Assembly (NCBI GenBank): GCA_003096535.1
Contig: QEKJ01000012.1
Location: forward strand, 1-64,000
Direction: 5' to 3'
DNA: 64,000 nucleotides
Source of the DNA: Agathobaculum butyriciproducens
GTDB taxonomy: Bacteria > Bacillota > Clostridia > Oscillospirales > Butyricicoccaceae
In this document: in pieces, positions 33,781-41,588 of the stretch
Layout of the letters: each line of letters opens with the position of its first letter
Numbering within the stretch: position 1 is the stretch's first letter
Notes under the pieces: generated by a model
Seen by the model: only the letters and a program-made list of their open reading frames with translations
What the model was told of the DNA's origin: nothing
Database searches by the model: none
Program-made: the position numbers and the translations under genes

Positions 33781-34827
33781 ATGGAAAAACTGACAAAAGA
33801 ATGCGTGCTGCAATCTGCGGCACGGTTGGAGCAGGAATCGCAGGATGCGGTGATGCGGGATATTCCTCAGTTTTTTGAGGCGGAGATCGTGACCCGGTTT
33901 GCGGGTGCGGCGCCGCAGAAGAAAGAACTGAATCCGCTGGTGTTCAACATGGAGCGGGGCATATGCCTTGCCGAAACGGTGGATTTTCTCAGGGGATGCC
34001 CGGCGCTGCGGCCGTATGACCTGATCCTGGCCAATGAACTGGATAGCGGCTGTGCCCGGTCGGGTGAGCGGGATACTGCCGCAGAGATCGCCCGTGCGCT
34101 GGGAATGCAGTATGTGTTCGGGCTGGAGTTTGTCGAACTGAAGGACGCTGCACACGGGTTTCACGGCAATGCGATCTTTTCGCGCTGGCCGATCCTGTGG
34201 GCAGAGGTGCTCCGCCTGCCGGAGCAGTATAACTGGTATTACGATCGACAGAAGCGCATCGGCGGCCGCAATGCGGTTTTTGCAAAGCTGGATGTGCAGG
34301 GGCAGGAGGTCGGCGCGGTATCCATCCATCTGGAAAACCGGACGAGCGGCGCGGGACGCCTGCAGCAGATGAAGGCTGTGCTGCAGGAGGCCGAGCGTGT
34401 ATTTCCGGGGATTCCCGTTGTGCTGGGCGGCGATCTCAACACCAATACCTTTGACGGACGCGACAAGGCGGTGATTCGTCATCTGTGTGACGAGCCGGAG
34501 GAGCTGGCTGCGGCGATCGAAATGATCGACCGGTATGAACCGCTTCTGCAGGACTGCACTGCAGCAGGCTATGCATGGCGGGAGGCTTCGGGCGGCGCGG
34601 ACTGCACACGGCGCAAACCGCTGCCGGAAGGCGGCTGCCTGCATATGAAGCTGGATTGGCTGCTGCCGCGCGGCTTTACCGTGCACTGCAGCAGTGTGAT
34701 TTCTACACTGACGGCAGACTGCGGCTTTGCTGCGCCGGACAGTGCGCTGGCCCGGTATGCACAGCCGGAGCTGAGCGATCACAATGTGGTTCGTGCCTCC
34801 CTTGCACTGCCGCAGAAGGAGGAGTAA
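33781..34827 (+). CDS. Endonuclease/exonuclease/phosphatase-fold (EEP) hydrolase
   Basis: A 348-residue member of the fold shared by DNase I, sphingomyelinases and inositol-polyphosphate 5-phosphatases. Active-site motifs: LANELD for the metal-binding Glu, HGNAIFSRWPI, VSIHLENR, VVLGGDLNTNTFDG and the terminal LSDHNVV Asp-His. No signal peptide is present, so it acts inside the cell. GGGGAGC stands before the ATG at 33781; the longer frame reaches back into the previous gene. Placed in a LacI-controlled importer operon with two HAD proteins, it is a candidate phosphodiesterase that splits the imported compound. Confidence 0.85.
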   Translation: MEKLTKECVLQSAARLEQESQDAVMRDIPQFFEAEIVTRFAGAAPQKKELNPLVFNMERGICLAETVDFLRGCPALRPYDLILANELDSGCARSGERDTAAEIARALGMQYVFGLEFVELKDAAHGFHGNAIFSRWPILWAEVLRLPEQYNWYYDRQKRIGGRNAVFAKLDVQGQEVGAVSIHLENRTSGAGRLQQMKAVLQEAERVFPGIPVVLGGDLNTNTFDGRDKAVIRHLCDEPEELAAAIEMIDRYEPLLQDCTAAGYAWREASGGADCTRRKPLPEGGCLHMKLDWLLPRGFTVHCSSVISTLTADCGFAAPDSALARYAQPELSDHNVVRASLALPQKEE

Positions 34828-34829
34828 AC

Positions 34830-35600
34830 GTGATTAAGACTATATTATTTGATATGGGAGGAACGCTCGAGGATATCTGGTATAATGATCAGACGATCCG
34901 CACGGTTACCGGAGAGCTGCGGACGTTCCTCGATGAACATGATCTGGGTACAGGCTGCAATGACATTACCTTCTGGAACAAGCTGAACAGCGGTATCCGT
35001 ACCTACAAACAATGGAGCGAATCCAACGAACTTGAGAAAAAACCGGAGGAAATCTGGCCGGAGTATTATATGGCGGACTTCAATCTGAACCGTGAAAGGC
35101 TGCAGGAGGTAGCGGAACGGCTGGCCGGCATGTGGGAAGTGACCTATTATCACCGCGAGCTTCGTCCGAAGGTCAAGGAAACACTGGAGGAGCTGAAAAA
35201 ACGCGGGTATCATCTGGGCGTCATCTCCAATACGGCATCGCTTTATTCGGTGTTCGATGTGCTGGAGCAGTACGGAATCCGCGATTATTTTGAAGATGTT
35301 ACCCTGTCCAGCGTGACCGGATACCGAAAACCGCATCCGTCTATTTTCCAGATCTCGCTGCGCCAGATGCAGGCGAAGCCGGAGGAATGTGCCTATGTGG
35401 GCGATACGATCTCGCGTGATATCATCGGTGCAAAGCGAATGCATTTCGGTGCCGCGATCCAGATCCAGTCGTTCCTGTCGGCGCAGAAGGATGCCGGTGT
35501 AGATGCTGCTTACCAGCCGGATCATATCATTCGGGAATTGCCGGAGCTGGTAGATTATCTGGAGGAGCGAAATCGAGCAGAGCGCTTGACGATGCAATAA
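34830..35600 (+). CDS. HAD-superfamily protein, paralogue 2
   Basis: A 256-residue paralogue of the protein at 28179-28952. It starts with GTG at 34830 after AAGGAGG, two bases after the EEP gene stop. Shared features include KETLEELKKRGYHLGVISN, SSVTGYRKPHPSIFQ with the motif III Lys, and AYVGDTISRD. Motif I is LFDMGGT, again with Gly in place of the second Asp. It is the last gene of the importer operon. Both copies keep the altered motif, so the change is probably functional rather than decay. Candidate roles are a phosphatase using a cap-domain acid, a phosphonatase-like enzyme or a sensor. Confidence 0.82.
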   Translation: MIKTILFDMGGTLEDIWYNDQTIRTVTGELRTFLDEHDLGTGCNDITFWNKLNSGIRTYKQWSESNELEKKPEEIWPEYYMADFNLNRERLQEVAERLAGMWEVTYYHRELRPKVKETLEELKKRGYHLGVISNTASLYSVFDVLEQYGIRDYFEDVTLSSVTGYRKPHPSIFQISLRQMQAKPEECAYVGDTISRDIIGAKRMHFGAAIQIQSFLSAQKDAGVDAAYQPDHIIRELPELVDYLEERNRAERLTMQ

Positions 35601-35640
35601 GAAAAAGAACGTAACCGTAACAATCTCTCTCTCTTTTTCT

Positions 35641-35670
35641 GACCGTACCCTGCCATTGCAGGGTGCGGTC
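35641..35670 (+). terminator. Terminator of the LacI-controlled importer operon
   Basis: GACCGTACCCTG pairs with CAGGGTGCGGTC over a six-base loop, followed by AAATATTTTA. Confidence 0.6.
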
Positions 35671-35698
35671 AAATATTTTAGACAGGAGGGAAACGAAA

Positions 35699-36400
35699 AT
35701 GGGGAAAATTACAGTGGTGGATATCGTGCTGCGGCTGCTGGGTGCAGTGATCGTCGGGTTTGCCGTCGGCGCGCAGCGCGCACGAACCTCGCATCCGGCG
35801 GGAATCCGCACACATATTCTGGTAGCACTCGGCTCGTGCGTGGTCATGGTGACAAGCTGCATCATGTATGAGCAGACGATCGCGGTATTCGGCACAACGC
35901 CCTCTGACCCGGCGCGACTGGGCGCACAGGTCATCAACGGCATCGGTTTTCTGGGTGCCGGTGCGATCCTGCGTGAGGGATTTACCGTTCGCGGACTGAC
36001 AACGGCGGCCAGTGTCTGGGTCGTTGCCTGTCTCGGTCTGTCGGTCGGCATGGGATACTATGTGCTCACGGCGGTCGGTACGGTGATTGCCTTTGTAACG
36101 CTGGTGGCGTTTGACGGGATTCAGGAGAAAATCCGCACCAGAAGACGCCCGGAGCTGGATCTGCAGATCGAATGTGACCACATGGGTGACATCATGGTGG
36201 AGCTGTCGCATCTGGCAGAACGGCATTTCGCAAAGCTGCTTAATCTGTCCTTTGGCAGAACTCCGCATAACACCTACATCATCAGCTTCCGTGCAAGCTT
36301 TCCACCGCACGGATATGAGTCCGCGCAGAATGCATTCTGTCAGGAGCTGGCAGGTGTTTCCGGCATGATCCGCATGGAAAATCAGATTGACCATATCTAA
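35699..36400 (+). CDS. MgtC/SapB-family membrane protein 1
   Basis: A 233-residue protein with four or five N-terminal helices of the MgtC fold: LRLLGAVIVGFAVGAQRART, the glycine-rich GAQVINGIGFLGAGAILREG and VRGLTTAASVWVVACLGL. An ACT-like cytosolic domain of about 85 residues follows. The family is linked to Mg2+ homeostasis, membrane potential and acid or low-phosphate survival, without an agreed biochemical role. ATG at 35699 with GGAGGG is chosen. It is the most divergent of three MgtC proteins within 4.4 kb (no GLERE motif; it has GAQRA). Confidence 0.85.
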   Translation: MGKITVVDIVLRLLGAVIVGFAVGAQRARTSHPAGIRTHILVALGSCVVMVTSCIMYEQTIAVFGTTPSDPARLGAQVINGIGFLGAGAILREGFTVRGLTTAASVWVVACLGLSVGMGYYVLTAVGTVIAFVTLVAFDGIQEKIRTRRRPELDLQIECDHMGDIMVELSHLAERHFAKLLNLSFGRTPHNTYIISFRASFPPHGYESAQNAFCQELAGVSGMIRMENQIDHI

Positions 36401-36441
36401 ACGATACCTAATTATGCGGTATTGTCCTATTTCTTCCCGAG

Positions 36442-36494
36442 GAGGAACAGCAGCACCCGAATCAGTGGCATGGTCGGTGCTGCTGTTTCCTTTT
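36442..36494 (+). terminator. Hairpin between MgtC 1 and the pyrophosphatase gene
   Basis: GGAACAGCAGCACC pairs with GGTGCTGCTGTTTCC around an 18-base loop and is followed by TTTT. Just before it, TAATTATGCGGTATTGTCC (36409-36427) resembles one end of the inverted-repeat elements described at 40074 and 45155. Confidence 0.65.
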
Positions 36495-36569
36495 ACCCGC
36501 AATCATACACCGTCGGGAAAACCACAGCAGTTCCCGCGGTCATTTCTCAGACAAAGGAGTCGGTACAGT

Positions 36570-38219
36570 ATGAACCCGGTTTTTGTTATCGGACACCGTA
36601 ATCCGGATACAGATTCGATCTGCTCTGCGATCTGTTATGCAGAGCTTAAGCACAGGCTGACCGGAGAACCATATATCCCCTGCCGGGCAGGCCATGTCAA
36701 TACAGAGACCAAATTTGTCCTTGAGCGCTTCGGTGTAAAAGCACCGCGGTATATCAAGTCGTTTGAGCCGTGTCTGAGCGATGTACAGTATCGCAGGATC
36801 CCCGGTATTGATGAGGAGATGTCGCTGCACCGCGCATGGAATTACATGAACGAAAATGATATTCAGACGCTGGCCGTTGTCGATGAGGACCGTCATCTCA
36901 AGGGACTGCTGACGCTGAGTGATATTGCGCGCTTCTATATGGAGGACAAGGACGCGAACGCATTGGCGGAGGCCGGCACAAGCTATCGCAATCTGGTGGA
37001 TGTATTGGATGGTACGCTGATTGTTGGTGATATCGAAAAGCGGTTCGAGCAGGGCAGCGTGGTGGTTGCGGCAGCCAATCCGGATGTTCTGGAGGATTAT
37101 ATCGGGCCGCATGACATGGTCATTCTCGGCAACCGCTATGAGAGTCAGCTCTGCGCCATTGAGATGAATGCGGGCTGCATTATTATCGGGCTCGGCGCGA
37201 AAGTCTCGCGTACCATCCGCAAGCTGGCAAGTGAAAATCAGGTATCCATCATCGCAACGCCGCTGACGACATACAGCTGCGCCAAGGTGGTCAGTCAGGC
37301 TGTGCCGGTGCGCCATGTCATGCGCCGCAGGGGACTGATCACCTTTGAACCCGATGACGTGGTAGAGGATGTAAAGCGCGCGGTATCCAAAAAGCGTATG
37401 CGCTACTATCCGCTGCTGGATGAGCAGGGACGGTATATCGGAATGTTTTCTCAGCGCAATCTGCTGGATCTGGAGCGTCCGTCGGTCATTCTGGTCGATC
37501 ATAACGAGCGGGATCAGGCGGCAGACGGCATTCGTTCGACTAATATCATTGAAATCATCGACCATCACCGCATTGATTCGGTTGAAACGAGCGGGCCGAT
37601 CTATTTCCGCAATCAGCCGCTCGGCTGTACTGCGACCATTATCACAGGAATGTATCATGAGCATAATGTGCCGATCGAACCGAAAATCGCGGGTCTGCTG
37701 TGCTCTGCGATTCTATCGGATACACTGATGTTCCGTTCTCCGACCTGTACGCCGCTCGATCGCGCCGCCGCAGAGGAGCTGGCGCAGATCGCAGGTCTGG
37801 ACATCAGAGAGTATGCAACGGAGATGTTTCGCTCCAGCTCGCGCCTGCGCGACCGTTCGATGGATGAGCTGTTCCACATGGATTTCAAGTACTTTCAGGT
37901 ACAGAATAAAAAAATCGCCATTTCGCAGATCACGAGTGTCAGCGAGAATGAGCTGAACGGCATACGGGATAAAATGCTGGACTATATGGAGGACTATCTC
38001 AAGACGAGCGGACTGTCCATGCAGTTTGTCATGCTGACCGATATCATCGAGGAAAAGACCGAACTGCTCTATGTCGGCAGGGGCGCAAAGAATCTGGTGC
38101 ATACCGCGTTCCGCAAGGAATGCGGGGAGCATTCGGTCGTGCTGCCGGGTGTAGTCAGCCGCAAAAAGCAGATGGTAACGCCGCTGCTCAGCGCAATGGA
38201 GGAGGAAGGGACCATGTAA
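36570..38219 (+). CDS. ppaC: Manganese-dependent inorganic pyrophosphatase with CBS and DRTGG domains
   Basis: A 549-residue family II pyrophosphatase. Catalytic DHH motifs: VIGHRNPDTDSICSA at the N-terminus, LVDHNE and EIIDHHRID, and a DHHA2 C-terminal domain with LLYVGRGAKN. Between the first motif and the second lie a CBS domain (about 70-120), a DRTGG-like domain and a second CBS half (about 250-300), the arrangement that allows adenine-nucleotide regulation. AAAGGAG precedes the ATG at 36570. It hydrolyses pyrophosphate, supplying phosphate and pulling biosynthesis. It sits among MgtC proteins and next to the phosphoester regulon, consistent with a phosphate/divalent-cation theme. Confidence 0.92.
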   Translation: MNPVFVIGHRNPDTDSICSAICYAELKHRLTGEPYIPCRAGHVNTETKFVLERFGVKAPRYIKSFEPCLSDVQYRRIPGIDEEMSLHRAWNYMNENDIQTLAVVDEDRHLKGLLTLSDIARFYMEDKDANALAEAGTSYRNLVDVLDGTLIVGDIEKRFEQGSVVVAAANPDVLEDYIGPHDMVILGNRYESQLCAIEMNAGCIIIGLGAKVSRTIRKLASENQVSIIATPLTTYSCAKVVSQAVPVRHVMRRRGLITFEPDDVVEDVKRAVSKKRMRYYPLLDEQGRYIGMFSQRNLLDLERPSVILVDHNERDQAADGIRSTNIIEIIDHHRIDSVETSGPIYFRNQPLGCTATIITGMYHEHNVPIEPKIAGLLCSAILSDTLMFRSPTCTPLDRAAAEELAQIAGLDIREYATEMFRSSSRLRDRSMDELFHMDFKYFQVQNKKIAISQITSVSENELNGIRDKMLDYMEDYLKTSGLSMQFVMLTDIIEEKTELLYVGRGAKNLVHTAFRKECGEHSVVLPGVVSRKKQMVTPLLSAMEEEGTM

Positions 38220-38270
38220 GGCGGAAGCGCCTTGTGCTGCGTGCAGGCGCAGTTCGTGCGATACGGAACG

Positions 38271-38312
38271 AATACCCCCGTCCTGCACAATCTGTGCAGA
38301 ATGGGGGTATTT
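38271..38312 (+). terminator. Terminator of the pyrophosphatase gene
   Basis: AATACCCCC pairs with GGGGGTATT around an inner CTGCACA/TGTGCAG hairpin, giving a long stem. Confidence 0.75.
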
Positions 38313-38422
38313 GCGCTCTGCGGAAGGGAAAAAACAGTTCGGAGAGGCCGTATCAAAATAAAAATTTTCACAAATGCAGATATTTAGAACTTAATATATA
38401 ATAATACGGTGATAATTAAATA

Positions 38423-38573
38423 CACAAACGTTTGCGAATGTACAAATTACACAAAAATAAACAAAATACTTCTTACAATGTGAGGGATGAAACTTTGCCT
38501 GATTCGGTGTTATACTGTATATATACCAAGGAGTACGGTGTGTAAACCGACCATCAGCGCAAACGTGTGCGTA
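38423..38573. promoter_or_regulatory. Two LacI-type operators flanking the MgtC 2 promoter
   Basis: CACAAACGTTTGCGAATG at 38423-38440 and CGCAAACGTGTGCGTA at 38558-38573 both match the CGCAAACGTTTGCG core. Between them lies a possible promoter TGAAAC-17-TATACT with the -10 just after the GATTCGGTGT stretch (about 38511-38516). The 387-bp gap before this gene otherwise holds only the terminator at 38271 and AT-rich sequence. Confidence 0.55.
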
Positions 38574-38606
38574 ACGGTTTCCGCAGGAAATGAGGAGGAG
38601 CAGAAC

Positions 38607-39332
38607 ATGACAGAAACGATTGCATATCTTCGCGAATTTCATTTTGCATCGGTCGTGCTGCGGCTCGCCCTTGCGATGCTGCTCGGCGGCTGCATCGGTC
38701 TGGAGCGGGAACGAAAACGCCGTCCGGCGGGCTTCCGCACTTATATGCTGGTGTGTCTGGGTGCGGCGCTGACCGTGCTGCTCAGTCTGTATGAGTATAC
38801 GCTGGTAACCGGCCCGTGGTCGGCGCTTGCAGCCGAGCTCGGTATGAAAACCGACGTTTCCCGCTTCGGCGCACAGGTCATCAACGGCATCGGCTTTCTC
38901 GGCGCAGGCACGATTCTGGTCACCGGTCGTCAGCAGGTCAAGGGACTGACTACCGCCGCCGGATTGTGGGCTTCAGCGTGCACCGGCCTTGCGGTCGGCG
39001 CGGGATTTTACGAATGCGTACTGATCGCGTTTGCTATGATCTTTCTGAGCATCCGCCTGTTCCCAATCGTGGATGCATACATTCAGGAAAACGCGCGCGA
39101 CATCAATCTGTATCTGGAGTTTAACTCGATGGATGATGTCAGCACGATCATCAATCAGCTGAAGGCGCAGAATGTGCAGATCTATGACATCGACATCGAG
39201 CGCAACCGGAGCGGTGAGCAGCTGCATCCAAGCTCGATCTTTTCGATCCGTCTGAATGAAAAAATACCGCATACGCAGCTGCTGTCCGAACTGGCCGGGC
39301 TGGATTGCCTGTGCGCGATCGAAGAGCTGTAA
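38607..39332 (+). CDS. MgtC/SapB-family membrane protein 2
   Basis: A 241-residue MgtC protein with the canonical GGCIGLERERKRRPAGFRTY motif, GAQVINGIGFLGAGTILVTG and KGLTTAAGLWASACTGLAVG. A C-terminal ACT-like domain starts near residue 155. GGAGGAG precedes the ATG at 38607. It is followed 15 bp later by a third MgtC gene with a closely matching layout, evidently a tandem duplication. LacI-type operators at its promoter tie it to the phosphoester regulon. Confidence 0.88.
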   Translation: MTETIAYLREFHFASVVLRLALAMLLGGCIGLERERKRRPAGFRTYMLVCLGAALTVLLSLYEYTLVTGPWSALAAELGMKTDVSRFGAQVINGIGFLGAGTILVTGRQQVKGLTTAAGLWASACTGLAVGAGFYECVLIAFAMIFLSIRLFPIVDAYIQENARDINLYLEFNSMDDVSTIINQLKAQNVQIYDIDIERNRSGEQLHPSSIFSIRLNEKIPHTQLLSELAGLDCLCAIEEL

Positions 39333-39347
39333 CGGGAGGAAGGCAAT

Positions 39348-40040
39348 ATGTTATCTGTTTTTGACGGTCTGCGCAGCGTTACCACACTCTCTGTGTTTGT
39401 GCGTCTCGCCTGTGCATTTATCTGCGGCGGCATCATCGGCATCGAGCGCTCGTACAAGCGTCGTCCGGCAGGCTTCCGCACCCATATCCTCATCTGCATC
39501 GGTGCAGCGATCACCACGCTGACCAGTCAGTATCTGTATCTGAATATGCATTATTTTACTGATATGGCGCGTCTGGGCGCGCAGGTTGTTGCCGGCATCG
39601 GCTTCATTGGCGCCGGTACGATCATCGTTACCAAGCGGCAGAATGTGAAGGGATTGACAACGGCGGCCGGACTGTGGACCTCGGCCATCATCGGTCTGGC
39701 GTTCGGCGGCGGCTTTTATGAGGGCGGCATTCTGGCCACCGGCTTTATCATGCTGGCAGAGCAGGTGTTCTCGCGGCTGGAGTACCGTGTGCTGGAGCAC
39801 GTTCCCGAGATCAATGTGTATATGGAATACGAGGATAAAACGTGTCTGGACGATGTGCTCCAACTCTACCGCGGCTGCAATGTCAAGGTGTTGAATATCC
39901 AGATCACCCGTGCGGCGGAAAACGAGGAGCACAATGCCTGCGCCATCTTCACACTGCGCCTGCCGCGCAGCTGTACGGTAAACCGTTTGATGACACTGGT
40001 CGGCAAGCGTAAAGGCATCGTGTCGGTCGAGGAACTGTAA
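39348..40040 (+). CDS. MgtC/SapB-family membrane protein 3
   Basis: A 230-residue paralogue of the preceding gene: GGIIGIERSYKRRPAGFRTH, GAQVVAGIGFIGAGTIIVTK, KGLTTAAGLWTSAIIGLAFG, then an ACT-like domain. Co-transcribed with MgtC 2. GGGAGG precedes the ATG. Two related copies in one operon may form a heteromer or respond to different cytosolic ligands through the divergent C-terminal domains. Confidence 0.88.
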   Translation: MLSVFDGLRSVTTLSVFVRLACAFICGGIIGIERSYKRRPAGFRTHILICIGAAITTLTSQYLYLNMHYFTDMARLGAQVVAGIGFIGAGTIIVTKRQNVKGLTTAAGLWTSAIIGLAFGGGFYEGGILATGFIMLAEQVFSRLEYRVLEHVPEINVYMEYEDKTCLDDVLQLYRGCNVKVLNIQITRAAENEEHNACAIFTLRLPRSCTVNRLMTLVGKRKGIVSVEEL

Positions 40041-40073
40041 AACAGAACAAATCTATTGCATTTCATCCTTTCA

Positions 40074-40268
40074 GGCAACACCGCATAATGAGACAAAAGG
40101 CGATTTGCGAGCAGGTTTTGCGTGCTGACGAGGCTCGGTTTTGCAGTAATACTTGATGTATTACTATGAAAGCGCAGCAAAGTCAGGGCGCGGAATTTCA
40201 GCAAAGCGCCGCAGCAGCGCGACCGGAGTCTGCGCAAGAAGCTGTGGTTCTCGTTATGCGGTGTTGTC
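40074..40268. repeat. Inverted-repeat intergenic element, copy A
   Basis: The element is bounded by GGCAACACCGCATAAT and, at the other end, GTTATGCGGTGTTGTC. Internal blocks GATTTGCGAG, TTTTGCGT, CTGACGAG and the stem AGTAATAC/GTATTACT are shared with copy B at 45155-45315, where the stem is GGTAATAC/GTATTACC (a paired change). No protein is encoded. It looks like a non-autonomous mobile or REP-type element. It fills most of the 352-bp gap before the leftward AraC gene; the rest holds a terminator. Confidence 0.7.
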
Positions 40269-40348
40269 TTAACAGACCGTGAACCTTTTAACGCGCACTG
40301 GCGTGCGAATTATTTAAATTGCAGGAATAGGACCTTTTTGACAGACTG

Positions 40349-40378
40349 AGACGCACATCTTGCGATGTGCGTCTTTTT
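40349..40378. terminator. Terminator shared by converging MgtC 3 and AraC genes
   Basis: AGACGCACATC pairs with GATGTGCGTCTTTTT over TTGC. It is preceded by GACAGACTGAGACGC, a string also found before the hairpin at 62228. Confidence 0.75.
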
Positions 40379-40392
40379 GCATATTTGCACGG

Positions 40393-41295
40393 TTACAGCT
40401 CCGGTACATCTGTATCTATGAACGGCACATCGGTTTTGCATACCGCATCAATCGCTTTGGACATATGCCGGATACGGTACTGCCGCGGTGACGTACCGAC
40501 CTTCTTAACAAACAGGTTGATCAGGCTGCCGCTGGTCGAGTAGCCAACCTCCTCGGCGATTTCCGCAATCGGCTTCTGCGTGCGCACAAGCAGGACTTTT
40601 GCACGCTCAATACGCGAGTTGATTACATAATCGGCAGGGGAGAAGCCGGTGCGGCGCTTGAACATATGCGCGAAATAGGATGCGCTCAGGCACACGGTAG
40701 ACGCCAGCTCCTCCACGGAAATCGGCTGACCGATATGCGAGCGAATGTACTGGATGGCCTGCTCGACCGGCGTATCTGCTGACTGCTCGGCGGCACTCGG
40801 CGAGAGCAGCAGGTCAAACATGCGGTAGATGCGTGCCGAGCGCTGCATGTCGGTCTCTACACCGTTCTCATCGTAAAAGCGCACCATGTCGTACAGCAGA
40901 TTGCCGATCAGCGTGTTGTTATCGCGGCGGATGAGCCAGCCGTGCCGGTCGGTGATGCGGCGGCACAGCTCACGCGCGTTCGAGCCTTCAAAGTGCATGT
41001 AAACGAACTCCAGTCCGTCCTCGGCGTGGTAGTAGTGCGGCTCGATGCAGTCGAGCAGCAGTATGTCACCGGCCTCGGCGACATGGAATTCACCGTGGTA
41101 CTCCACGCGGAAGCGTCCCTTGCGGATGTAGGCGATGAGCAGCGGCGGATAACTGTCGCGCTTCATAAAATAGTTGGCGGTGCAGTAGTAGTGACCGCAC
41201 CATGTCGGGTAAAACAGCAGCTCTCTCGCGGTCTGCGACGGCGTAAACGGAAAACAAACCGACTCACTTCGGATGCCGGGATCAACACTTTGCAT
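40393..41295 (-). CDS. AraC-family transcriptional regulator
   Basis: A 300-residue regulator. An N-terminal cupin sensor (FRVEYHGEFHVAEAGDILLL, HYYHAEDGLEFVYMHFEG) is followed by a C-terminal AraC domain with ISVEELASTVCLSASYFAHM and IAEIAEEVGYSTSGSLINLF, ending in a VGTSPRQYRIRH signature. GGAAGGAG precedes the ATG. It is divergent from a dehydrogenase gene whose promoter has two direct repeats (41345 and 41386) that are good candidate sites. It probably activates the dehydrogenase/isomerase/transport group in response to its substrate. Confidence 0.88.
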   Translation of the reverse strand: MQSVDPGIRSESVCFPFTPSQTARELLFYPTWCGHYYCTANYFMKRDSYPPLLIAYIRKGRFRVEYHGEFHVAEAGDILLLDCIEPHYYHAEDGLEFVYMHFEGSNARELCRRITDRHGWLIRRDNNTLIGNLLYDMVRFYDENGVETDMQRSARIYRMFDLLLSPSAAEQSADTPVEQAIQYIRSHIGQPISVEELASTVCLSASYFAHMFKRRTGFSPADYVINSRIERAKVLLVRTQKPIAEIAEEVGYSTSGSLINLFVKKVGTSPRQYRIRHMSKAIDAVCKTDVPFIDTDVPEL

Positions 41296-41344
41296 ATACT
41301 CTTCTCCTTCCTTATTTTGCCCTCATAGAATCCGTGAACGAAAT

Positions 41345-41449
41345 AGCAGGATTGATGAACTGGTTTTCTGTGTTTTCTCACAGAAAGCAGGATTGATGAA
41401 CTTTACGGCAGAAACGCTTATTGAATATATCCATAAAACATTTTATACT
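41345..41449 (+). promoter_or_regulatory. AraC-type direct repeats and promoter for the dehydrogenase gene
   Basis: AGCAGGATTGATGAACT occurs twice as an exact 17-base direct repeat, at 41345-41361 and 41386-41402 (41 bp apart, about four helical turns). Then comes TTGAAT (41421-41426), 17 bp, TATACT (41444-41449). Direct repeats ahead of -35 are typical of AraC-family activation. A CTGTG/CACAG hairpin lies between the repeats. The leader to the gene is about 130 bases with no other visible feature. Confidence 0.75.
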
Positions 41450-41588
41450 TAGGGCAGAAGTTAGGGAATAGATACAATAAACAAAGATAAATCGAATTTA
41501 TTGTATGTATTTCACAAAACATCAAAATTAGCAGTACAAAAACAGAATCAAACACTTTTTTGCAAATCAAAGAAAGAAGGAAAACATT

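Noticed and set aside
35600-35699. A Mg2+-sensing (M-box) riboswitch before MgtC 1
   Set aside because: The leader is only about 100 bases and holds a simple terminator; no M-box-like conserved helices are visible. The MgtC 2 leader has only operator-like sites.
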